Under the pieces are notes generated by a model. The model was not told where the DNA came from. It saw nothing but the letters and a program-made list of their open reading frames with translations, and searched no databases. Shown here one piece after another: positions 7,603-14,001 of a DNA stretch of 19,478 nt. Numbering within the stretch: position 1 is the stretch's first letter; each line of letters starts with the position of its first letter. The DNA comes from Burkholderiaceae bacterium (GTDB lineage: Bacteria > Pseudomonadota > Gammaproteobacteria > Burkholderiales > Burkholderiaceae_C), in assembly GCA_023262645.1 (NCBI GenBank), contig JALRAA010000004.1, positions 1-19,478 of the forward strand, read 5' to 3'. The translations under genes and the position numbers were made by a program.

Positions 7603-8847
7603 ATGTACCTACGTTCGCAACTGATGGCGCAAACCGACCCTGAATTGTGGGCCGCCATTCAGAACGAAAACCAACGCCAAGAGCACCATATTGAACTGAT
7701 AGCGAGTGAAAACTACGCTTCCCCTGCCGTGATGCAAGCGCAAGGTACGCAGTTAACGAACAAATACGCCGAGGGCTATCCCGCAAAACGCTACTACGGC
7801 GGTTGCGAAAACGTCGACATTGCCGAGCAATTGGCCATCGACCGCGCCAAACAATTGTTCGGCGCGGACGCAGCCAACGTGCAACCGCATTGCGGTGCCT
7901 CGGCCAACCAAGCGGTCTTTTTGGCGTTTTTAAAACCGGGTGACACCATCATGGGCATGAGTCTGGCTGAAGGTGGTCACCTGACCCACGGCATGCCATT
8001 GAACCTGTCTGGCAAGTGGTTCAAAGTCGAAAGCTACGGTTTGAATGCCAAAGAGGAAATCGATTACGACGCCATGGAAGCCAAAGCCATGGCCACCCGC
8101 CCCAAATTGATCATTGCAGGGGCATCGGCTTACAGCCTGCATATCGACTTCGCCCGTTTCGCCAAAGTGGCCAAAGAAATTGGCGCGATTTTCTTGGTGG
8201 ACATGGCGCATTACGCTGGCTTGATCGCCGCTGGCGTCTACCCCAATCCTGTGCCGCATGCCGATGTGGTCACCTCGACCACACACAAGAGTTTGCGCGG
8301 TCCGCGTGGCGGCATTATTTTGATGAAAGCCGAGCACGAAAAGGCCATCAACAGCGCCGTGTTTCCCGGTTTGCAAGGCGGCCCTTTGATGCATGTGATC
8401 GCCGCCAAAGCCGTCGCTTTCAAAGAAGCCCTCGACCCCAGCTTCAAGGCATACCAACAACAGGTTTTGAAAAATGCCCATGTCGTGGCGCAAACCTTGA
8501 CCGAACGCGGCTTGCGCATAGTGAGCGGCGGAACACAAAGCCATGTGATGTTGGTCGACCTGCGCTCAAAAGGCATCACTGGCAAAGCTGCTGAAGTGGC
8601 TTTGGGCCATGCGCACATGACGATCAACAAAAACGCCATCCCCAATGATCCTGAAAAACCCATGGTCACCAGCGGTGTGCGCATTGGCACGCCGGCCATG
8701 ACCACGCGCGGGTTCAAAGACGAAGAGGCACGGGCCACCGCGCACCTGATCGCCGATGTGCTCGAACACCCGAACGACGAAGCGCACATTGCACAGGTTC
8801 GCGCCAAAGTGCATGCCCTCACCAGCCGGTTTCCGGTTTACAGGTAA
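7603..8847 (+). CDS. glyA: Serine hydroxymethyltransferase
   Basis: PLP enzyme of 414 residues that converts serine and tetrahydrofolate to glycine and 5,10-methylene-tetrahydrofolate, the main one-carbon source for thymidylate and purines. The Schiff-base lysine is Lys229 in TSTTHKSLRGPRGG; Asp200 and His203 in VDMAHYAGL are the cofactor-binding residues. IELIASENY near the N-terminus and the C-terminal VRIGTPAMTTRG are diagnostic. The start ATG has a GGAG box nine bases upstream. The PLP phosphate loop reads PHCGASAN where E. coli has PHSGSQAN; from memory this is shared by relatives in Comamonadaceae, so it is probably a lineage variant. It is followed by nrdR after five bases, a common pairing in proteobacteria and consistent with joint control of DNA precursors. 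Confidence 0.98.
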   Translation: MYLRSQLMAQTDPELWAAIQNENQRQEHHIELIASENYASPAVMQAQGTQLTNKYAEGYPAKRYYGGCENVDIAEQLAIDRAKQLFGADAANVQPHCGASANQAVFLAFLKPGDTIMGMSLAEGGHLTHGMPLNLSGKWFKVESYGLNAKEEIDYDAMEAKAMATRPKLIIAGASAYSLHIDFARFAKVAKEIGAIFLVDMAHYAGLIAAGVYPNPVPHADVVTSTTHKSLRGPRGGIILMKAEHEKAINSAVFPGLQGGPLMHVIAAKAVAFKEALDPSFKAYQQQVLKNAHVVAQTLTERGLRIVSGGTQSHVMLVDLRSKGITGKAAEVALGHAHMTINKNAIPNDPEKPMVTSGVRIGTPAMTTRGFKDEEARATAHLIADVLEHPNDEAHIAQVRAKVHALTSRFPVYR

Positions 8848-8852
8848 CCCCT

Positions 8853-9302
8853 ATGAAATGCCCTTTTTGCAGCCACGTGGAAACCCAAGTGATGGAGACC
8901 CGCATGTCTGAAGAGGGCGATTCGATCCGCCGACGCCGCTCCTGCAGCCATTGCGATAAACGTTTCACCACTTACGAACGTGCCGACGTCAGCTATCCGG
9001 CGGTGGTGAAAAAAGATGGCCGGCGCATCGATTACGACCGCACCAAGTTACGTGGCTCTCTCAATTTGGCGCTGCGAAAACGCCCGGTCAGCACCGAGCA
9101 AATTGATGCGGCCATTGAACGCATCGAGGACAAATTGCTGACCTTATCGCAGCGAGAAGTGGCCTCTACCCGCATTGGCGAATTGGTCATGCGCGAGCTG
9201 AAAAAACTCGACAAGGTGGCTTACGTCAGGTTTGCCAGTGTCTACCGCAGTTTTGAAGATGTGGATGAATTCAAAACCTTGGTGGATGAATTCCGGCGTT
9301 AA
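8853..9302 (+). CDS. nrdR: Transcriptional repressor of ribonucleotide reductase genes
   Basis: NrdR is a 149-residue nucleotide-sensing repressor that binds paired NrdR boxes upstream of ribonucleotide reductase operons. The N-terminal zinc ribbon is complete: Cys3, Cys6, Cys31 and Cys34 (CPFC, CSHC). The basic RRRRS stretch before the second Cys pair and FTTYER after it are typical. An ATP-cone domain follows from about residue 49 (PAVVKKDGRR) to 139, which binds ATP or dATP. Length matches the family exactly. It lies five bases after glyA. It is the last housekeeping gene before the pilin block; the gap behind it (9303-9355) is the first sizeable one after the 20-base transglycosylase-glyA spacer. 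Confidence 0.97.
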   Translation: MKCPFCSHVETQVMETRMSEEGDSIRRRRSCSHCDKRFTTYERADVSYPAVVKKDGRRIDYDRTKLRGSLNLALRKRPVSTEQIDAAIERIEDKLLTLSQREVASTRIGELVMRELKKLDKVAYVRFASVYRSFEDVDEFKTLVDEFRR

Positions 9303-9345
9303 CAGCGCACACACTCGCTGGTCACAGCGCACACTCACTCAGCGC
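9302..9345. repeat. Clustered direct and inverted repeats in the nrdR-fimT gap
   Basis: An 11-base unit ACAGCGCACAC occurs at 9302-9312 and again at 9324-9334, a 22-base period. The arm CAGCG occurs at 9303, 9325 and 9340, and its complement CGCTG at 9316-9320. That central arm can pair with the first copy (8-base loop), the second (GTCA tetraloop) or the third, so the hairpins exclude each other. No U-run follows, so it does not look like an intrinsic terminator. Possible roles are a protein-binding site or an RNA processing/attenuation element. Confidence 0.5.
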
Positions 9346-9355
9346 CCCATTCTGG

Positions 9356-9955
9356 ATGATGGCGGGCATGTATCTGCCTTTTGTCCGATATTCCCTCTTC
9401 AGCTTTTTTCTGAAGCCCAAGCAACACTGTTTGGTTGGCAGCCATTCTGCGCTGCAGGCCAGACACGCGCAAACTGGGCACAGCTTGGCAGAACTTTGTG
9501 TGGTGCTGTGTATCGCTGGCATTGCCGCCGCCATGGCTGCGCCTTCGCTCAGCCAGTGGTTGTGGCGTATTCGGGTGGAAAGCGCGGCACGCGCTTGGGT
9601 AACTGACTTGCAATCAGCGCGGTTACAAGCTTTGCGAACCGGGCAAGCACTGCAATTGCAAAGACTCACCGGCTGCGCGAGTTGGTTGCCCATGGGCGAC
9701 TGGCGCTGCGGCTGGGAATTGACCAACCCGGGTAACAAGCAGCCCGCCACGCTGCGCCACGCCATGAACGGTGAATTGAATGTGGTGCTTTTTCCAGCCA
9801 ACGATTTTTTGCCGATCAACCCACAAGGAGAGCCTGTTGCAGGCGGAATTCGCTTGCAAGTCATGCCACGCAACCATCCAACGCCGTTGGCAGTGAGCGT
9901 GTGCATGAACACGGTGGGTCGGCTGCGTTTCGTTCAATCGGCCACTTGCACATGA
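9356..9955 (+). CDS. fimT: GspH/FimT-family minor pilin (start uncertain)
   Basis: Type IV minor pilin of the FimT/FimU class, part of the complex that primes pilus assembly in the inner membrane. The prepilin peptidase site reads QTG|HSLAEL, with Glu at +5 retained but His at +1 in place of the usual Phe. The hydrophobic helix CVVLCIAGIAAAMAAP follows, then the GspH-like globular domain with Cys residues. From ATG 9356 the leader would be 41 residues and includes a hydrophobic LFSFFL stretch, unusual for a prepilin leader. TTG 9431 would give a normal 16-residue leader, but neither start has a clear Shine-Dalgarno. The stop overlaps the pilV ATG (ATGA). First gene of a five-gene pilin set. 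Function call is good, start poor. Confidence 0.8.
   Translation: MMAGMYLPFVRYSLFSFFLKPKQHCLVGSHSALQARHAQTGHSLAELCVVLCIAGIAAAMAAPSLSQWLWRIRVESAARAWVTDLQSARLQALRTGQALQLQRLTGCASWLPMGDWRCGWELTNPGNKQPATLRHAMNGELNVVLFPANDFLPINPQGEPVAGGIRLQVMPRNHPTPLAVSVCMNTVGRLRFVQSATCT
9397..9415. repeat. 6-bp inverted repeat near the fimT start
   Basis: CTTCAG (9397-9402) and CTGAAG (9410-9415) are perfectly complementary around a T-rich 7-base loop. If fimT starts at TTG 9431 this hairpin lies in its 5' leader; if it starts at 9356 the hairpin is inside the coding region. The T-run is in the loop rather than after the stem, so it is not a terminator. Confidence 0.4.
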
Positions 9956-10437
9956 CGCCACGCGCTGTTCAAAGAAACGGGTTTTCTATGCTGGAAGCCA
10001 TGGCAGGGCTGATGGTTCTCAACCTGATGTGCCTGGGTTTGATGGCTTGGCAGTTACAGGCCATGCAAGCCCAGCGCGACGCATTGGGCATGCAACAAGC
10101 CGTGGCCATGGCACAAGACCTCTGGCAACGCATGCAAGTGCATCCTGGCGCCGCGCCTTATTACCAACTGGGGTTGGACAGCGTCCCCATCGCCGCAGAT
10201 TGTCAATCGAGCCCGTGCAGCGCTTTGCAGTGGGCGCAATCTGACTTGGCGGAATGGTGGTCAGAATTGCGCCGAAGACTGCCGCAGGCCAGAGCCGTGT
10301 TGACCACCGCCACACACGGCCATGCAGATGTACGTTTATTGCTTGTCTGGCCAGGCGCGAGTTCCGCACCCAGCGCCGCAACAGTCGAAGCTTGCCCTGT
10401 TGCTCACCGATGTTGGCAAACCGCATGGCGACTGTGA
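9952..10437 (+). CDS. pilV: Type IV pilus minor pilin PilV
   Basis: Predicted product of 161 residues; PilV helps form the minor-pilin complex that initiates and caps type IV pili. The start ATG 9952 overlaps the fimT stop as ATGA and gives a short basic leader (MTPRAVQRNG) before the cleavage site G|FSMLEAM, with the conserved Glu at +5. The hydrophobic helix continues MAGLMVLNLMCLGLMAW and then becomes amphipathic, Gln/Ala-rich (LQAMQAQRDALGMQQAV), as in PilV. The globular part has four Cys residues, probably in disulfides. The stop overlaps the pilW start as TGATG. Order after fimT and before pilW is the standard fimT-pilV-pilW-pilX order. Confidence rests on the leader and context more than on the divergent C-terminal part. 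Confidence 0.88.
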   Translation: MTPRAVQRNGFSMLEAMAGLMVLNLMCLGLMAWQLQAMQAQRDALGMQQAVAMAQDLWQRMQVHPGAAPYYQLGLDSVPIAADCQSSPCSALQWAQSDLAEWWSELRRRLPQARAVLTTATHGHADVRLLLVWPGASSAPSAATVEACPVAHRCWQTAWRL

Positions 10438-11138
10438 TGCACCCGAGACAACAAGGGCAAAGTTTGGCGCAGTGCATGGTGGGTATGACGCTGTGCCTGT
10501 TGGTGGTCATGGCAGCATTCAGTGCATTGGCATGGATGCAGCGCACCCAAATTTTGCTGCAACAACAAATGGATTTGCACCAAATGCTGCACCAAGCCAC
10601 GGCCAAATTGCGTGAGCGCGCCATGCGGGCCGGTGCGCCAGCGTTGTGGTTGAACGAAAAAAATATGCCAGTTTTTAGTGGCGTAGCCAATAGGGTCAGC
10701 GGCGACGACAAGACCTTGCAGTTGATGCACTGGCGCAGTCTCACACCTGCGGATTGTCAAGGCCACGAAGCCTCCGGTTTGCCATGGAGCCAAGACGATT
10801 TCAGACGCAACAGCACACGTGGTCTGGCTTGCAAAGACGCGGCTCGCTCCAACTCCAGTTACCAAACATTGGTGGAACAAACAGACGATCTGCGATTTCG
10901 CTATGCACAACGCACAAGTAGCGTGCCGCTTGATCCATCACTTCAAACCATGCAGTGGCTGAGCGCCTCGCAGGTCACAGACTGGACGGCTGTCAGGGCT
11001 GTCGAACTGTGTCTTCAACTTCGGGGCGCAGGTGTAAGCGCAAACCCGGCGGGTGTGTCCTGCAGCAAATCAACCCCCTTGGTCAATGGCGCCATGGCAT
11101 GGCGTTCGGTGCTGCACCTTACCCATGCTTCGCCATGA
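10437..11138 (+). CDS. pilW: PilW-like minor pilin lacking the canonical Glu5
   Basis: Predicted product of 233 residues. ATG 10437 shares its A with the pilV stop (TGATG) and gives a 7-residue leader MHPRQQG before QSLAQCMVGM; ATG 10425 is an alternative with four extra residues. The cleavage glycine is present, but +1 is Gln instead of a hydrophobic residue and +5 is Gln instead of the almost universal Glu. The helix continues TLCLLVVMAAFSALAW, followed by a Gln-rich amphipathic part (LLQQQMDLHQML) and a Cys-containing globular domain with a VRAVELCLQLR strand, as in PilW. The position between pilV and pilX and the C-terminal pattern support PilW. The missing Glu5 is unusual for PilW and would alter how the subunit docks in the tip complex. 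Confidence 0.85.
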   Translation: MHPRQQGQSLAQCMVGMTLCLLVVMAAFSALAWMQRTQILLQQQMDLHQMLHQATAKLRERAMRAGAPALWLNEKNMPVFSGVANRVSGDDKTLQLMHWRSLTPADCQGHEASGLPWSQDDFRRNSTRGLACKDAARSNSSYQTLVEQTDDLRFRYAQRTSSVPLDPSLQTMQWLSASQVTDWTAVRAVELCLQLRGAGVSANPAGVSCSKSTPLVNGAMAWRSVLHLTHASP

Positions 11139-11773
11139 GCCGTTATGCATATCACCGCACACGCCAAAAAATGTCCCAACAAGGCTTGGCATTGCCCACC
11201 GTGCTCGCGCTGTTCATGGTGAGCGGCGTGTTGTTGCTGGCGAGTTGGCGCAACATCGCCTTGGCGCAAGGCTGGAGCCGCCATCACGCCGACCAATGGC
11301 AATGGCGGCAAGTGGCGTTGGGCGCGTTACAAGCCTTTGCGGATACAGCCTTGCATCCCACTTTGGCGAATGCGGTGGATGCCACACAGCCCCTGCATAT
11401 ACCAACCACGACAGAGGCCTGGGCGTCGGTGCGTTCACAACTGCCAGATTCGGGTTGTGACCATGGAGTGTGTAGGTCGCTGCTTGACGAGGGAAATCTG
11501 CGCTCTGATTGGCTGGGCAGAACCCATGGGGCTTACACGCTGTCAGACCCCGGTGGTTTGCAGTTGTTTCACTGGGTGGAAATATTGCCCAATAACCTCA
11601 ATGTGGCCGACACCGCCATCCCCTTCACTTACCGAATCACCGTGGTGGCTGTGGATCCCAAACGAAACGCACAAACGGGTTGGCAAGCCGTGTGGCAACC
11701 CGCTGCCAGCATTTCTGCGGACAAATCTGTTCGTTTGGCTGACATGCAACGCTTATTGGAGTTGTTACCGTGA
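11135..11773 (+). CDS. pilX: Type IV pilus minor pilin PilX
   Basis: Predicted product of 212 residues. ATG 11135 overlaps the pilW stop (ATGA) and gives a 17-residue leader ending MSQQG before LALPTVLALFMVSGVLLLAS; ATG 11171 would leave just MSQQG. The lack of Glu at +5 (Thr here) is normal for PilX/GspK-type tip subunits. An amphipathic WRQVALGALQAFADTAL segment follows, where PilX proteins have a conserved region with a usual A-E-A-L/AD pattern. The C-terminal part ends in YRITVVAVDPKRNAQTGWQAVWQ, the strand that closes the PilX domain. The stop overlaps the pilE GTG start, leaving no room for pilY1, which commonly follows pilX. It should cap the pilus together with PilV and PilW. Confidence 0.86.
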   Translation: MSRYAYHRTRQKMSQQGLALPTVLALFMVSGVLLLASWRNIALAQGWSRHHADQWQWRQVALGALQAFADTALHPTLANAVDATQPLHIPTTTEAWASVRSQLPDSGCDHGVCRSLLDEGNLRSDWLGRTHGAYTLSDPGGLQLFHWVEILPNNLNVADTAIPFTYRITVVAVDPKRNAQTGWQAVWQPAASISADKSVRLADMQRLLELLP

Positions 11774-12201
11774 ACCCATATGCCTGTGGCCTGCACAAAA
11801 ACACCTATTACAGCGTTTATGCCAGCCGCGGATTTACCTTGATTGAGCTGCTGTGTGTGTTGGCCATCGTCGGGTTGCTGAGCGCGCTGGCCATGCCGGT
11901 TTACCAAAACGCACAGGCCCGCAGCCAACGGCAGCTAGCCAAAGTGGCATTGGTGAAATCAGCGCAATGGCTGGAACAAGCCGCCATGTCCACTGGCAGT
12001 TATCCGTCGGTGTTGCCAGACAGTGTTTGGCAAACCCCAGAATTCAGTTACACACTGTCGCTGTCTGCCCAAGCGCAAAGCTATGTGTTGACCGCTACGC
12101 CCGTGCGCATGCAAAAACAAGACGGCTGTGGCGCACTCACGCTTGACCACATCGGGCAAAGAGGGGCACAAGCTGATGTCACCTACTGTTGGTCCAAATA
12201 A
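11770..12201 (+). CDS. pilE: Type IV pilin-like protein PilE (minor pilin)
   Basis: Predicted product of 143 residues starting at GTG 11770, whose TG bases form part of the pilX stop (GTGA). The 21-residue leader ends YASRG before the textbook site G|FTLIELLCVLAIVGLLSALAM, with Glu at +5. The amphipathic helix has YQNAQARSQRQLAKVAL, and the C-terminal region has the DGCGALTLD...G...C W pattern of PilE/ComP-like pilins, with a probable disulfide loop between the two Cys. In the usual operon it is the last gene, as here. Being small and co-expressed with pilV-W-X, it is better seen as a minor pilin than as the major subunit. Followed by ribD after 28 bases. Confidence 0.9.
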   Translation: MNPYACGLHKNTYYSVYASRGFTLIELLCVLAIVGLLSALAMPVYQNAQARSQRQLAKVALVKSAQWLEQAAMSTGSYPSVLPDSVWQTPEFSYTLSLSAQAQSYVLTATPVRMQKQDGCGALTLDHIGQRGAQADVTYCWSK

Positions 12202-12229
12202 ACATTTTCAGGCCGCTGATAATCCCCAG

Positions 12230-13333
12230 ATGCAGTTTTCTTCTATTGACGCCGTGCACATGAGCCAGGCCATCGCCTTGGCTGAACAAGCCCTGTTCAT
12301 CACGTCGCCCAATCCCCGGGTGGGCTGTGTCCTTGTCTCGGCTGACGGTCAATGGCTGGGACAAGGCCACACGCAAATGGCCGGCGGCGCCCATGCCGAA
12401 ATCATGGCATTGCGCGATGCCCAAGAACGCGGCGTGAACGTCGTCGGTGCCACGGCATATGTCACGCTTGAACCGTGCTCTCACCAAGGACGAACCGGTC
12501 CCTGCTGCGACGCACTGATCCATGCTGGCATTGCCCGTGTCGTGGCCAGTGTGCAAGACCCCAATCCGCAAGTCGCTGGCCAAGGATTTGCCAAACTGCG
12601 TGCCGCAGGCATACAGGTCGATATTGGCTTACAAGAAGAACGATCCCGCGAACTCAACATCGGTTTTTTCATGCGCATGCAATCCTCTAAGCCTTGGCTG
12701 CGCATGAAGATCGCGCAATCACTCGATGGCCACACTGCGCTCAACAACGGCAACAGCCAATGGCTGACCCAAACTGACGCCCGCCAAGATGGTCACCGCT
12801 GGCGCGCCCGCGCTTGTGCTGTGCTCACCGGCATTGGCACCGTATTGGATGACGACCCACTGCTGAATGTCCGAGGCATAGACACGCCTCGCCAACCCGA
12901 TCTGCTGTTGATCGACTCCCAATTGCAAACCCCTTTGACCGCCCGTTTATGGAACCCAGCACGACGGGTTGTGATTTTTCATGCCCAACAGCACCCCGAC
13001 AAAGCACAAGCGCTTCAAGCACAAGGGGCGCATTTGGTTCACCTGCCGGGCCCGGGCAACAAGGTGGATTTACCGGCCATGGTGACGCAATTGGCGGCCA
13101 TGGCATACAACGAAGTCCATGTCGAAGCCGGCCACAAACTCAACGGCTCTTTGCTGCACACCGGGTTGATCGACGAATTGCTGGTGTATGTGGCGCCACT
13201 GTTGACAGGCCCCGGCCACAGCATGGCAGCCCTGCCTGCGCTGAACGATTTGGCCGATGCCCAAACTTGGAGCTTTGTGCAAACCGAGCGAATCGGGGCT
13301 GATTTAAGGCTGCTTCTCAGGCGCATCGCCTGA
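12230..13333 (+). CDS. ribD: Bifunctional riboflavin deaminase/reductase
   Basis: Predicted product of 367 residues that deaminates the pyrimidine intermediate made by GTP cyclohydrolase II and then reduces its ribose side chain with NADPH. The N-terminal deaminase (about 8-145) has the zinc motif HAE (His55, Glu57) and EPCSHQGRTGPC (Cys83, Cys92). The reductase starts near KPWLRMKIAQSLDG at about 145 and ends in a VEAGHKLNGSL and DELLVYVAPLL segment, both family hallmarks. The frame is open further upstream into pilE; I chose ATG 12230 because it gives the family's usual N-terminus (about ten residues before MSQAIALAEQ). ATG 12176 would overlap pilE by 26 bases. No strong Shine-Dalgarno. Only 28 bases separate it from pilE, leaving no space for an FMN riboswitch. 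Confidence 0.95.
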   Translation: MQFSSIDAVHMSQAIALAEQALFITSPNPRVGCVLVSADGQWLGQGHTQMAGGAHAEIMALRDAQERGVNVVGATAYVTLEPCSHQGRTGPCCDALIHAGIARVVASVQDPNPQVAGQGFAKLRAAGIQVDIGLQEERSRELNIGFFMRMQSSKPWLRMKIAQSLDGHTALNNGNSQWLTQTDARQDGHRWRARACAVLTGIGTVLDDDPLLNVRGIDTPRQPDLLLIDSQLQTPLTARLWNPARRVVIFHAQQHPDKAQALQAQGAHLVHLPGPGNKVDLPAMVTQLAAMAYNEVHVEAGHKLNGSLLHTGLIDELLVYVAPLLTGPGHSMAALPALNDLADAQTWSFVQTERIGADLRLLLRRIA

Positions 13334-13350
13334 TCTGCGAAAATACGCGC

Positions 13351-14001
13351 ATGTTCACCGGAATCATTACCGGCGTGGGGCGCATCGCCGCCGTCCACGA
13401 CCTGGGTCGCTCTTTGGATCATGGCAAGCGCCTTGAGATCAGCACACCCGCGCATTACTTGGACGACGTCACATTGGGCGACAGCATCGCGCTCAATGGC
13501 GCCTGCATGACAGTCACCTCTTTCAACGCGGCTGACAACAAGTTCACCATAGACATTTCTGCCGAATCCCTCGCCAAAACCGCTCGGCTCAACACCATCG
13601 GCACCTCGCTCAATTTAGAAAAAGCTTTGCGTGCCCACGACCGCTTAGGCGGCCACATCGTGTCAGGCCATGTAGACGGTGTTGGCCAGGTGGCCACATT
13701 CGAATTGGTCGGTGAAAGTTGGCTGCTGCAAATCCTCGCGCCCAAAGAGCTCTCCAAATACATGGCTTACAAAGGCTCGATCACGGTCAACGGCGTGAGC
13801 CTGACCGTCAACCAGGTGCAAGACCAGCGCGATGGCTGCCTTATCTCCATCAACCTGATACCTCACACCATCGCCAACACCGCCTTGGGAAGTTTGGTCA
13901 AGTCTGATCCCGTTAACTTGGAAATTGACACCGTTGCCCGTTATGTCGAGCGCATGCTGCAGTTTGAACCCACGCCGACCGCACAGAAAGTTCACCCATG
14001 A
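13351..14001 (+). CDS. ribE: Riboflavin synthase alpha subunit
   Basis: Final enzyme of the pathway: dismutation of two 6,7-dimethyl-8-ribityllumazines to riboflavin plus the pyrimidine that returns to RibH. Predicted length 216 residues. Two lumazine-binding repeats are visible: MFTGIITGVGRI ... SIALNGACMTVTSF, and IVSGHVDGVGQV ... SITVNGVSLTVNQV. It begins 17 bases after ribD, and its stop overlaps the next ATG (ATGA). Some species name this gene ribC. Confidence is very high. Confidence 0.97.
   Translation: MFTGIITGVGRIAAVHDLGRSLDHGKRLEISTPAHYLDDVTLGDSIALNGACMTVTSFNAADNKFTIDISAESLAKTARLNTIGTSLNLEKALRAHDRLGGHIVSGHVDGVGQVATFELVGESWLLQILAPKELSKYMAYKGSITVNGVSLTVNQVQDQRDGCLISINLIPHTIANTALGSLVKSDPVNLEIDTVARYVERMLQFEPTPTAQKVHP

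Noticed and set aside
9303..9320. CAGCG/CGCTG hairpin directly after nrdR as intrinsic terminator
   Set aside because: The stem is only 5 bp with an 8-base loop and is followed by GTCACAGCG rather than a T-run.
12202..12229. FMN riboswitch upstream of ribD
   Set aside because: Only 28 bases lie between pilE and ribD; an RFN element needs well over 100 bases and none of its conserved segments is visible in the 3' part of pilE.
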